Source: Aspidapion aeneum
Taxonomy: Eukaryota > Arthropoda > Insecta > Coleoptera > Brentidae
DNA length: 64,000 bases
Direction of reading: 5' to 3'
Assembly: GCA_963576565.1 (NCBI GenBank)
Contig: OY755046.1
Coordinates: 60,801,471-60,865,470 of the forward strand
In this document: piece by piece, positions 30,961 to 45,000 of the stretch
Numbering within the stretch: position 1 is the stretch's first letter
Layout: every line of letters begins with the position of its first letter
Notes under the pieces: model-generated
What the model was told of the DNA's origin: nothing
Seen by the model: the letters and a program-made list of their open reading frames with translations, nothing else
The model's database searches: none
Translations under genes and position numbers: made by a program

Positions 30961-32559
30961 TTTGTTTTCTAAACTGTAAATAATTTTTTTATAAACATAA
31001 ACACCCTACCTTTTATCCCATATTTTTCTAATTTTTTAAGTAATTTTTTTTCCTATTAACAGTCTCAAATAAATCAAGCAGACAATTTGTAGAAAAATGT
31101 TGTCATTTACTGTCAAACATTTTCTAGGTCAGAAAAAAAATTTGCTGGTTACTACAGTTACTTTTTTTCATTACTTTGACATGTTTGGGGTGGGGGACAC
31201 AGATGTTAAAGCATCTAATTTGTAGAACATACATTTTTACCTTCCTAGCCTGTGTAGCAATGGCTAGAGAATATTATTTTTGTAGAAATTTTTTTTTTTG
31301 AGATAACACCAAGAATGTGTTATTTGGGTGTATTTTGACCTATCTTAGCAATATTGTAGTGATGTCTGTCTGTGTGTGTATATTATTTCTGTCTGTAACA
31401 TGATAGCTCCTAAACTGCTGAACCAATTTTCATTTTCATTTCATCAAAATCAATTAATGCTACCTTTTTAACGGAGCATTGTATCAAGATGCAGTTTTCA
31501 AAATATAGTAGACTACATTTTGCTGAATAATTTGTGTTATAATCAAAAACTTCCTAAGAGCTTTAGTTTCTGAGATATTTACAAAAAACATGGCTTCACT
31601 TGAAGTGTGCTAATAGGCTAGCTAGGAAGGTATCAGATCCATTATGGATGCATTTATTTCATGTTTAATATTATAAAAATCTGAGATCTTTAGAATTAAG
31701 AAAAAAATTTATACAAATTAATAATTTTTTACAGTTACTTAAGACTTTCATAGAGAAAAAACTTCAAGGTTCAGTAAAATGAAGCTATTTACAAAAATTA
31801 AGCCCTCAATTAAGCCTGTTACTCATCAATAAACACAAACCAGTGTTCTGTGGACTACTTCAATTTCAATTCATTTAATTCTTATTTTGATTACAAAGTT
31901 AGATAGATAAAGATAGACAGATAGTTTATCATGTTAAAAAAAATATTACAATTTTTTACATATGTCAAAAAAAAAATTCAATATCAGAGCAAAGGTCCAA
32001 TACATTGTAAAAAATTCTAAGTAAATAAATTGTAAGAGATTAAAAATTTTTATAAAAAACAGTTTTAAAAATGATTAAGATTAAACATTTAAACAGACAG
32101 AAACAAATTTAAAAGAAAAAAAAAACAAGCCTAATAAAAAGTTACATAGAAAATTTAGAAAAAACTAAACCAAACATCACTGGATAAAAAGACAAATCAT
32201 CTAAAGAAACATATAGTATAGTGTTGGTATTATACTCTAGAAATTCAGTCTCTGAAAAGTAACTATTTTTAATCAAGAACCTGTTTATTGTTTCTTTGAA
32301 AGGTTGTGGTGAAAGTAATATATGTTTGTCACTTGAAATATATAGATTATAATTTATTGTTAAAATACTAGCATACATACACACACATACAAACACTCAT
32401 ACATATACCTATACTAGAGTATGCTAGATAGCAAAAAAACAAATTTTTGACATAACACGACACAATTCTTAATTTTTCAGTTTAACAACAACAAACAAAC
32501 CCATCAAAAACTGATTAAAGAGAAAAACACAAAAAATAACAATCCCTGTATTTTTTTAG
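30961..32559. other. Intergenic / 5' flank of the phosphatase gene
   Basis: AT-rich, without coding signal. Around 31235-31300 it holds TTTTTACCTTCCTAGCC...GCAATGGCTAGAGAA, related to a segment at 17150-17210 (see findings). A (GATA)-like run lies near 31900. The region ends in the acceptor TTTTTTTAG at 32559. Confidence 0.4.
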
Positions 32560-32571
32560 CTCCATACAAGA

Positions 32572-33019
32572 ATGGAATCTACCATAGAACCCCCACAAGA
32601 ACCTGTCCTGGTGCTCCAGAACCCACCAAAGAGAGAAAGAAACTTTCTAGCATTAGACTTGAAAAACCAAACAACACTGAACACAGAAAATCAACCAGTT
32701 TTGGTGGTGCAATCCCCTAAGACACCAACATTGTCAAGAAAACTAAAAGCTGTTAGTTTGGATAGTGAACCTACTCAGCAGTCTTCAGGGAATAGTTTAG
32801 AAGTATGCAGAGATGTGTTTTCAATGCCGAACACACCTAAAAGGCAAATTAAACAAAAGTTGTCTTGTGATTTTGATGAAAGGTCACAGCAAATCAATCC
32901 AGGAGCAACTCTGAGTGCCCCAAATACAAATTTGAAAAAGTTTGCTTCAAACAATAGCATTTCTGGATCACAAACTTTAAAAACTCTGCCAGAGGTTATG
33001 ACCCTCCAGGATTTTTCAG
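32572..33019 (+). CDS. PTP-ER: Phosphatase coding exon 1
   Basis: The exon opens after acceptor TTTTTTTAG at 32559, so 12 bases of 5' UTR precede ATG 32572 and an upstream non-coding exon exists. It encodes 149 residues with Pro/Ser/Gln-rich, probably disordered sequence ([26 protein letters not shown]). Donor G|GTGAAT is phase 1. The frame continues past the donor to 33279, but the splice explains the KIM exon. Confidence 0.8.
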
Positions 33020-36000
33020 GTGAATATAAGAAATTTGTACAGTATCAGCCAAAAAATAAGGAACTTCTCTTTGTATTTAAATCTGAAGCTGTACCAACTA
33101 TCAAACCAGTTGTGCATTTGAAACCTTTAATTCAGTTCTCAGTTCAAATGTTTCAGCGATTTTCTCTACAAGATCATTTACTTAGCAGCTACCTATTTAT
33201 CATGCTTAAAAATAAGTTAAAAAAGTTTTTTTGTGCAATTTTAGGCAAAAATGGCAAGTACCATTCGAAAGAAATTTGATGGTAAACCTAATATCCTGAA
33301 AATTTCACACCAATTAAATAAAGAATAGTCAAGTTATGAAATTTTAAAATTGGTCAAAATAATCAATATTTCAAGATTTTTGTCAAAAATGTTAAATTTT
33401 TAGGAATTAGGTACATAATTTTTGGGTTTCTTTGGAACAGTACTACAAGGGGACAAGGTAGTGGTTTTTCAAGTCATGCTGATGTAAGGGAGATAGATGA
33501 TTATTATTAGAATTTTTTTAAATTATCACATATTGTGGTTTTTAATTGATAAACTATTATTAGAAAAGGTTTTTTTGTTTTAGATTGTCAAAAAACAGAA
33601 CCGGTCAAATTAAGAACCAAAGGATTGCTAGAGAGGAGAGGTTCCAATGCCAGCTTGACAATTGATTTGGGTTCCAATAATAGTATTTCTGAGGTAATTA
33701 AGTTAATTTAAAACTCATCTTATTTTAAAATTCAACTTTGTTATGGATGATTCTACCAAAAGTGGGCTATATGGATATCATTTTTGGTCATTTTGTTTTT
33801 TTTTAATTTATGTAACTAATTAGGTGTAAGCTAAGAAACATTTATTTTCCCGAATTTTAGGAATTATTGCATAAAAATTCCAGAGGGATGAGTACCAGAG
33901 GAATGAGTTTTTTAATGGTTTTCCAATTTAAATCAAAATCTATTTAGACTACTTAACTTAAGTTTTATATAAACAAAGTTCCTATACTTATAATTTTAAA
34001 ACAATCAACAAAAATATTATACTATTGATATCAGTCGAATATTTACTTACCAGAGGAATGATAATTGAAGCGTTCCTTTTTGATTTCGCTGAAAAAAACT
34101 AATTTTCTGCCAAAAATAAAAAGATATATAACTTAAACCAAACTAAAGTTGACATTATCTGTCACAACTTGTCACCCTCACAAGTAAATTAGATATCCAG
34201 GGCCGTCTCTTTCTCTAGAAATTAACCGGTGGTATTCACAAATATTGTGTTATTAAAAATGGAGCATGTTTCAAATTGTAAAACTTTCCGGAGAAAATGT
34301 AAATTCGGATTTTCAAAAATATGACTGCAAACTTAAGTTTTATCAATTTTTTGATAAATAGTTGGTTAAATATTATTTATTGGGATAATTTTTTCATTCG
34401 GAGTTTTTAATATTTGGTTTGGGACTACACCAGAGGAATGAGGTATTAGCTTTGTAATAAAAAAAATTATAAACTTGCAATTTTTTTTATACATTAAACT
34501 CAAATGCTTCATAAAGAAAACATTTCGTTTTAAATCTTATAACTAAAATTATCCTTCATTTGCAATCTGTGTTTGAAAAATATGCATTCTCACTCCACAG
34601 CACCATTTTTTGTAGAATCATCCTTATGTCAATTTTGAAAGTTCAACTGTCACCATACAATGTAAATCTGTCAAATTGAGTTAAGTATGCTGAAAACACA
34701 AAAAAATAAAATTTAAAAAACATTTTATGTGAAAAAAGGCAAGTACCTGAAAATGGTATTCTGTAAGAATAATTGAGATAAAAGTATAGCCAAGTTCTCC
34801 AATACACATTTTAAAATGAAGGGTTCTTACTAGTTTGAAAATATTTTGCTAAACTTTCCTGAACAGCTTAACTTCTTTTTATTCAATTTAGCACTGTGCA
34901 TAAGAGTAAATTTGCAGCAGTAATAGCCAAGATTAAAAAAACTTTATCAAACTAGTAAGAACCTTTTATTTTGAAATGTGTATTGGAGAACTAGGCTTTT
35001 TTTACATGAAATGTTTGTTATAATTTTACTCCCTTTTTAAGGAATTAAAATATGCAGAATATGTTTAAAACTTCTGCAATGCCTTATTCTGATACCTTTT
35101 ACCTTTTTTAATTTTTCTTTTAAAATAAATAAATTTCTATTTTTATTTTTTTTAAGGACTTGTCTATAGTTACTGTCAGTTTGCCAAATCTCATCTTCCT
35201 ATCAAATAGTAAATTCAGTTTACAACTTAATTAGGCCGAAACCGCATTTGGTGTTATATATGGGTGAATATCTGGAAAGTTACGGATTTTGATGTGACCT
35301 ACACAAAAACATGTTAAAACATTTTTTTTTTATGTAAAACTAATTTTATTTTTATAGTTCTATTAAATAACTAACAAGCAAGTTCATTTTTGGAAGATTA
35401 TAAAAAATATTTCCTTTAGATAAAAGAGGTTTTATGTAACAATCGTCAGTAACCTGGAGTGTCACCATTAGAATTTTACTATATTTTAATTAAATTATGT
35501 TCTTATAATTATTTATTGGAGTAATTTCTTAGTAAACATTAAAAAACAACCTTTAGTTATATAAATAGTCAAAACCAGAATTGTTTAAAAGTTACTTGTT
35601 TTTAAATATTCAAATTTTAACTTTGTCACCAAAAATTGCATCAGTTACCTGTGCCTTCAGATTTTTTATCCATTTGGCATCATTAGATCATTCTTGACCT
35701 TCAGTTGCTAAGTGAAAAAGAGCTCTGTGATTCGGAAAACGCGCGAACGGTTTAATTCGATGTCACACGTCTAAGACAGTGGGTGTGTCCTTTAACCGAT
35801 CCATACTCGCGTGTGTAACGTTCAGTTTGATCAGTAACCTGGTAAGTTTTTAAAAGTAGAACAAGAAAAAAACAATTTAAAAAATGGTGAAACATAATTA
35901 CAATAGATACACTTATTGAGTTTTCTTGTTTATTAGACTCAGTTTTAGTAGTATTAATAATATCTGACAAAACGTGACAAAATCGTCAGTTACCTGTTAG

Positions 36001-39000
36001 AATACTTACAGGTTACTGACCTGCTCTACAAGTAACTGACTCACTAGCTTCACATGTTCTGTCTAACTAACTATCTAACTATCAAATCTTGTGAAGCGTT
36101 TTTGACACACTTCCCATTATCCGATTTGGATGAAACATGACAATACAACATTAAGAAAAAAATATCCTCCCACCCCTATACCCGAATACGAACCGAACCG
36201 AACCGAACCGAACCGAACCGAACCGAACCGAACCGAACCGAACCGAACCGAACCGAACCCCTTCTATAGAAAAATGTGTTTTTGACACACTTCCTGTTAT
36301 CCGATTTGGATAAAATTTGGTACACACATAGTGGTCCGATGATAATACATCAATAAGAAAAAATATCCATAAAATAATTTTGTTTGTTCTTATAATCAGT
36401 TACCTGTTATAGTTGTCAGTTACCTGTATTGTAAAAGCTATTAATCTTGAAAGAAAAAATAAAAAAATATACTTATTTTTAAAAGAAATCAAATATTAAA
36501 GGTTAGTTCTATATTTTATCCCAACATTTGTGAAGTTTATTAGTGGGTATCAGTTACCTGTAAAGTGCATCAGTAACCTGATATGCTAAAATTAAAAAAT
36601 GGCCAAAAAAACAAAATATTTTAAAATTTGAACGTTTTTCCATGGCAACATGTTATTTGATACTTTGGTCATATTTTCATAGATTTTTTTTATTTGTATA
36701 TCAAGTTTCATGTATGTCCACATTTTTTGCTCCAAATCTGTCACTTTCCAGATATCTACCCATATAAGAAATAATTCTTGTGGGTGCTAATTTGTTTGTT
36801 CTCTTTTTTAAGGCTTAAAAATTACAAATCTTTTCTGGAAGTGATCAATAATAGTTTTACATAACCTAACAGATAGGGGGGGAAGTAAATTAAAATTTTG
36901 GAGTTATTTAATTTTTTCCTATACCTAGTTTTATCCTTGGTTTTATCTTAGTTCCTATCAGCCTGCAAAAGTTCAGCTCTCTAGCGTTTCTGGAAGTAGG
37001 CAATATTACTTTTACATAACTTTACAAGTATAGTATAGTTTTTTAGACTTTTTTTAAGGGTTTGGTGACAATTTTTATCACATCTTATCAAATTTAAGCT
37101 TTGTAGCATGTCTGAAAGTACAGGAGAATTTTTATGAGCTATACATGAGTGAGTTATTGCCAAATTCGACGTTTTCCAACTACTTTACTGCATCGTGGAA
37201 GTTTCAGTTTCGTTGCTCATTCCGAAGTAGAGTTATACATAGGTCAAATATGAGCCAAAATGTTTCAAGAAACACAGCAGTGTGCGTGAACTTGGAGAGG
37301 CACTGCAGTGCCCTCGGATAAAAAAAAACAAAACGTACATACACAAACCACATCGAACTACTTGAAACTCTAAACTGACATGAAAGCATTGTATGACAAT
37401 GTATTTTAGTTGCTAGTGGAATAAATCATATTTGACACAAAACCCCGTCTATAATATGGTAATTTTGGTTTAAAATGTGCGGGAACCGTAACAAATAGAT
37501 ATTTTCCCTAACAAGTGCAGAAAATTCGATATAACATCTTACCTTTAGACCATAGCAACCAAGCCATTTCACAGGCAACCTTATCAATAGAAACTACACA
37601 GGTTTTTGAAGTGAAACTTCTTTAGGCGCGTTTAGCACTTTTTGTGGGTACTGAATTGAACTGAGCCGTCACGGTCGGCTATATAACGCTCATTCGGGTG
37701 AAGTCGGCTCGAGTCGACTAACTGTGAGAGGAACAGTCAGCAGAGCGATATGATGATGCAGATGAAGGTCACTCAACACTCAGAGCAAAATTTACCAGAG
37801 TAATTTATACCCAATTATAATTATGTAAATGTTAGTACTTTGTCAATATACAACGCAAAAAATCTTATATTTCGTATTATTAATTTCGCCTTGTTAAAGT
37901 TTACACTTCTGCCGTGTGGTCTTAAGCTCACACAATTTTTGTATTTTTTTTTAAATTTGACATTTCTGTGAGAATATTTTTTTCGCGGAAAATTTTTTCT
38001 AGATTGGTTCGGTTCGCGCCAAAGTAGAATTTTCTACATTAAAAATAGTGTGAAAAATCACATTTTCCACATGCTTGTTGAAAAAATATTTTATTTTATT
38101 GTAGGCTCCTCCAGTACCACTAAACCGCCTCAATACGGCGAAAAGCGTGTCAAACCTCTACCTCTCGAGCGAACGTCGGCGTTCTCAAGAAACTTGCAAC
38201 AACTGTACCATCTACGAGTCGGTTGCGAGCAACCGGGTCAACTTGATTTGCAAGACAAAGTGCCAGAATTTGAAAAGATGCAGTTGCTGTCTTAAAACAC
38301 GGAGAAAATCGCTTTCTAATGAGAATTTGTATGTGCCGCCTTGTGGATGTGAGATAGGTAATCACATATAAACAAAATTTCGGACTTCCATTGTCTTTAT
38401 TTATTTTAAACACGACGTTTCGGTTAGTAACTATCTCTAACCGTTTTCAAGTGTAAACTAAACAATATAGTCTATAGGCTACTCCTTATCCTACTTGGTG
38501 TGCAGTCGGGTGTGACGGCCCGCCCCCTTTTTAATCCTAAGACGTCGATTTTCCTTAAGGAGTGGTTTCCATATGTTTGGTATGTCTGTGCTTGGTTGAC
38601 TGAAAACTTCTTTATTCTGCATTATAAACGCAGCTTCAATAAACTTTCGTTTTAGCCAATACAACTCCTTATGCAAAACTTTAGCTTCTGACCACTGAAT
38701 CCTGTGATCATTTGACCATGCATGATTCACTAAACCGGATTTTTCAATATCCCCTAATTGGGTTTTTTTTAGATTTTCATTTACTCTAACCTGAAGAGGG
38801 CATTTCGTTTCACCACCACATATGATTTACCACGATCACACGGGATTTGGTAAATACATTCCTTGTTATTTGAGCTATTTTCTGGTTTTGTTTTAGTTAC
38901 AAAACTCCTTATTGTATTTCCCGATGAAAATACTGTTTTTTATAGTCTATTCATCTTATGTTTTCTGAAATCCCTTGAACATATGGAATATTAATAATAC

Positions 39001-42000
39001 CTAACGGATTATTATTTTGAGAATTTGCTACATTTGGTTGGTTTTTAATTTTAGAGATCGCTGACTTTAATAATTTCTCGGAATACCCATTCTGTTGTAA
39101 GTTCTATTTCATGTTGTTAATTTCTGTGGTTAATTCTTCATTATTACTACAAATATTTACGGCTCTTAAATACAAACTTCTTATAACTCCTTGTTCTGTA
39201 GCAACATAATAATTTGACTTAAAATTTAGGTACTGTTCCGTGTGTGTAGGTTTCCTATATACAGTGGTTTGAATGTTTCTGTCTAATCGTTTGACAAGAA
39301 CATCCAAAAAAGGTAAGGCCGAATCTTTTTTAATTTCCATGGTGCATTTGATTGTTGGTCGAATACCGAAATGACAAATCTGATAGATACTTCTGTCTAA
39401 ATATTCAGGTGTGTATATGATTAATTATTTATTTTATGACTTATAACGCAATTACAAAATTTTATAACCCACTCTAAACACCATTAAAAATTTTGGCCTC
39501 ATACATTGTTTGATATTGACAAATCTGACAGATACTTCTGTCTAAATATTCAGGTGTGTATAAGATTAATTATTTATTTTATGACTTATAACGCAATTAC
39601 AAAATTTTATAACCCACTCTAAACACCATTAAAAATTTTGGCCTCATACATTGTTTGACAATGACAAATCTGACATACTTCTGTCTAAATATTTAGGTGT
39701 GTATAAGATTAATTATTTATTTTATGACTTATAACGCAATTACAAAATTTTATAACCCACTCTAAACACCATTAAAAATTTTGGCCTCATACATTGTTTG
39801 ACATTGACAAATCTGACAGATACTTCTGTCTAAATATTCAGGTGTGTATAAGATTAATTATTTATTTTATGACTTATAACACAATTACAAAATTTTATAA
39901 CCCACTCTAAACACCATTAAAAATTTTGGCCTCATACATTGTTTGACAATAACAAATCTGACAGATACTTCTGTCTAAATATTCAGGTGTGTATAAGATT
40001 AATTATTTATTTTATGACTTATAACGCAATTACAAAATTTTATAACCCACTCTAAACACCATTAAAAATTTTGGCCTCATACATTGTTTGACAATGACAA
40101 ATCTGACAGATACTTCTGTCTAAATATTCAGGTGTGTATAAGATTAATTATTTATTTTATGACTTATAACGCAATTACAAAATTTTATAACCCACTCTAA
40201 ACACCATTAAAAATTTTGGCCTCATACATTGTTTGACAATGACAAATCTGACAGATACTTCTGTCTAAATATTCAGGTGTGTATAAGATTAATTATTTAT
40301 TTTATGACTTATAACGCAATTACAAAATTTTATAACCCACTCTAAACACCATTAAAATTTTGGCCTTATACATTGTTTGACAATGACAAATCTGACAGAT
40401 ACTTCTGTCTAAATATTCAGGTGTGTATAAGATTAATTATTTATTTGATGACTTATAACGCAATTACAAAATTTTATAACCCACTCTAAACACCATTAAA
40501 AATTTTGGCCTTATACATTGTTTGACAATGACAAATCTGACAGATACTTCTGTCTAAATATTCAGGTGTGTATAAGATTAATTATTTATTTTATGACTTA
40601 TAACGCAATTACAAAATTTTATAACCCACTCTAAACACCATTAAAAATTTTGGCCTCATACATTGTTTGACATTGACAAATCTGACAGATACTTCTGTCT
40701 AAATATTCAGGTGTGTATAAGATTAATTATTTATTTTATGACTTATAACACAATTACAAAATTTTATAACCCACTCTAAACACCATTAAAAATTTTGGCC
40801 TCATACATTGTTTGACAATAACAAATCTGACAGATACTTCTGTCTAAATATTCAGGTGTGTATAAGATTAATTATTTATTTTATGACTTATAACGCAATT
40901 ACAAAATTTTATAACCCACTCTAAACACCATTAAAAATTTTGGCCTCATACATTGTTTGACAATGACAAATCTGACAGATACTTCTGTCTAAATATTCAG
41001 GTGTGTATAAGATTAATTATTTATTTTATGACTTATAACGCAATTACAAAATTTTATAACCCACTCTAAACACCATTAAAAATTTTGGCCTCATACATTG
41101 TTTGACAATGACAAATCTGACAGATACTTCTGTCTAAATATTCAGGTGTGTATAAGATTAATTATTTATTTTATGACTTATAACGCAATTACAAAATTTT
41201 ATAACCCACTCTAAACACCATTAAAATTTTGGCCTTATACATTGTTTGACAATGACAAATCTGACAGATACTTCTGTCTAAATATTCAGGTGTGTATAAG
41301 ATTAATTATTTATTTGATGACTTATAACGCAATTACAAAATTTTATAACCCACTCTAAACACCATTAAAAATTTTGGCCTTATACATTGTTTGACAATGA
41401 CAAATCTGACAGATACTTCTGTCTAAATATTCAGGTGTGTATAAGATTAATTATTTATTTTATGACTTATAACGCAATAACAAAATTTTATAACCCACTC
41501 TAAACACCATTAAAAATTTTGGCCTCATACATTGTTTGACAATGACAAATCTGACTGATACTTCTGTCTAAATATTCAGGTGTGTATAAGATTAAATATT
41601 TATTTTATGACTTATAACGCAATTACAAAATTTTATAACCCACTCTAAACACCATTAAAAATTTTGGTCTCGTACATTGTTTGACAATGACAAATCTGAC
41701 AGATACTTCTGTCTAAATATTCAGGTGTGTATAAGATTAATTATTTATTTTATGACTTATAACGCAATTACAAAATTTTATAACCCACTCTAAACACCAT
41801 TAAAAATTTTGGCCTCATACATTGTTTTTCTAATTTCCATTGATTTAAAAATTTTAGTGTTTATTCCCCAAACTTTTTACACCCCTTCAGATGGTGTAGA
41901 AAATTCTGTAGTTCGTCATCATCGTAGCCATAGTTTTGGTTTGACTCTTGTTGTGTTGATCGCATGGTCCTCGAATCACTCCATATAGATTTTTGTGACC

Positions 42001-45000
42001 ACTGGCGAAAGAGACGAACCCATCGACCATTTGCGTTTGTGGTTATTTATCAAGGTGACATTTGGCAACGCTGAGACGCGGGAGTCGGTCGTATTGCGGT
42101 CTTTTATTAATACATGCTATACTCTGTTTTTTATCCTCTTATGGAAATTAAGCAACCTAGATGTGGACTTGTTCACATGGTAGATAAAAATACTCTGCCA
42201 ATATATGGGCCCCTAAGCTCACACTAGGTGCTATAGTTATAGTGTACGTGCGAGCTAATAAAACTAAAACCTGAAATATATCTTATTCAACTCCAGACTA
42301 AATTACCTTTTGTTTGATACCACACAACCCATGTTTTGACTTAAACTGAAATTTTTGAAATCTACCCCCACCCTTAAAAAAACAAAAACTAAAATGTATT
42401 TTGTTTAACTCCGGACTTAATTACCTTTCGTTTGATACCACACACGCCATATTTTCACGTAAACTCTAATTTTTGAAATCTACCCCCACCCTTTTTGAAA
42501 AAAAAACTAAAATGTATTTTGTTTAACTCCATACTCAATTACCTTTCGTTTGATATCATACACGCCATATTTTCACATAAACTCTAATTTGTAAAATCTT
42601 CCCCCACCCTTTTACTTGGCTTGTGTTCGGTGGATTTTGTTGATATTTAAATGGGACCATCTCGACCCAAGACCCAGCCTGGGTACCAAATTTCATTAAA
42701 ATCGGCCTAGCGGTTTTTGAGTTATGCGCGTTGGTCGTTACAGACAGACAGACAGACATACAGACTGAAATCATCAATCAAAATCATCTGAAACGCAAAG
42801 ATATATAAAAATTTTTGAAATCGGAGCAACTTTTTTTTTCTCGAAAAAATTAGGATCACCATAGCTCACACTACTATAGTATAGTACAGTCGAACCTCTC
42901 TAACTCAAACTTCTATAACTCGAACCCCTCTATAACTCGAACCTTTTAAGTGGTCCCTGCACTGTTTATATGTATTTTAATCTGTTTAATTCGAATTTCT
43001 ATAACTCGAACTCTCCATAACTCGAACTGTTTTGGTTGTCCCTTTGAGTTCGAGTTATAGAGGTTCGACTGTATATGTGTGAGCTAAAATAGAAAAAACA
43101 GCAATTTTTTTTACATATATATTTATCGGTTTCACAACGTTCTACGTCTTCCGATACCCAATCTCCACTCGTTTATGTTTGCCCATAATTCATCATCTAG
43201 GCCTCTTATTCTTATTTCACTGTCTATTCCTTCTCTCCAGCTTCTCCTTGGCCGTCCTCGTTTTCTTCGGCCAGTTGGTTTCCATTGTAGTATTTGTTTA
43301 GGTAGTATTTCATCATTCATTCTTTGTACATGTCTGTACCACACCAGTTGTTTTGTTCTTATATCATCCACTAAAGTACGTTCACCCACTGTCATAATTT
43401 TTTGATTTGTAACTCTTTTTGATTTCCCTGCTGCTCTTCTCCGTAGCGGAAAGCATTTTTTCTGTTCTATCCTTGATTGGCCATACTTCTGAGCCGTATG
43501 TAATAATACTTTTTACAATGGTGTTATATATAAGCTTTTTGTTATGTTTTGATATACTTTGGTCCCAAATTATTCCATTTAATAAAGTTATTGCTTTTTT
43601 TCCTTGTACGTTTCGATCTTTTATAGCTTTGTCTAGTGTTCCGTCAGCTGTAATTTTTAGACCTAAGCATTTATACTCATCACAGGACTGAATTCGCTGC
43701 CCGGTATTTAAGATTAGATCCTGTTTCCTTCCACCGATACACATATACTCTGTCTTATTGAGATTAACCTCTACTCCCCACTTATTGTACTCTTCTATTA
43801 GTTTTCGTGTCATATATTCCAGGTCGTCATAATCCTGAGCCACTACTATCTGATCATCGGCGAAACATAAAGTATACAAGGTGGTTTTGTCCAACGGGAT
43901 TTCCATGTTTTGGCATTTTCTCTTCCATACTTTAAGGACTTGTTCCAAGTATATCTTCAAGAGCGTAGGCGAGATACAGCAACCTTGTTTAAGACCTGTA
44001 TTTACTTGAAAGCCTTTGGTTAGTTTTGCTTTTATTTTAACATTTGCCTTACTATTGCGGTATAACTCTTTGATGGCCTTAATTAGTGGTACGCTTATGT
44101 TAAATTTGTGTTTTCCAACGCTTTCCAAAGTAGATTTAATGGTATACTATCATATGCCTTCTGCAAATCGACGTAAAGCAGATTCAGCTCTTGTCCGTAT
44201 ACCATTTTCTTTTCAATAATTTGGGTTATAGAAAAGGGATGATCAGAAGTCGATCTACCCGCCCCGAAACCGGCTTGTTCTTCTGCCTCCATGTCTTTAT
44301 ATTCGCTTTCCACTTTATTTCTTATTATTTTACTGTATATTCTGCTTAGCGTACTAGTCACAGATATACCTCTATAATTGTCACATATATCTCATATATT
44401 TTTTTTACACCCAAACATGTATTTTTGACGTTCTGCAGATATCTCTTTCCAACAGGTTGTCAAAACAAAGACTGTTCAGATCCCACCCACTGGAAGGGCC
44501 ACCGAAAAGCTCTGTTTCCCAGACAGCCCGAAATGGACACATCTCAACTCTCAGAAGACTTCAAGATGCACCTACAGAACGTTCAGTACTTGCAGAACGC
44601 AGGAAAAATTATGACAGTGGAGGAGTTAAGACAATCATGTGAGGTAGGTGAATTTTTACACCTATGGTACAGGACCTTTAATTTTTAGATTCCTATGCAG
44701 GAAATTTTGTGTACAATCATTTGTACCGGCACACACATCTGGAGCACTTACCGTTAAAGATTCGTTAAGATTCTTTGGACCCAAATTTTTTTTTAATGTT
44801 AAAAGTTAACCAAGAATTTTTAATTCCTTTCATTTTTATCGACAGTAATTTATCTTTCTCGATTGTGCTAAAAATTCTCTGAATAATACATAATAAATCA
44901 AAAATTTCCTTCCACCAGTTTTCGAGATAGTACAATCAATCAAAGCAATACATAAAAATGTCAATCAAAATTCTTCAACTGTACTACAAAAAATTTGTCA

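Noticed and set aside
33020..33279. Extension of phosphatase exon 1 frame past 33019
   Set aside because: Reads hydrophobic, non-conserved sequence to a stop; splicing at 33019 to the KIM exon is in phase and explains the family motif.
36187..36258. Telomere sequence
   Set aside because: Short interstitial pentamer array inside a transposon, with genes and repeats on both sides and a motif differing from TTAGG.
39361..41828. Possible CRISPR-like array of regular repeats
   Set aside because: Units are directly tandem with no unique spacers, the period is 145 bp, and the context is a eukaryotic intron.
44425..44455. Acceptor TGCAG at ~44438 for phosphatase exon 4
   Set aside because: Gives the wrong phase after exon 3 and a stop; the AACAG acceptor at 44455 keeps the frame.
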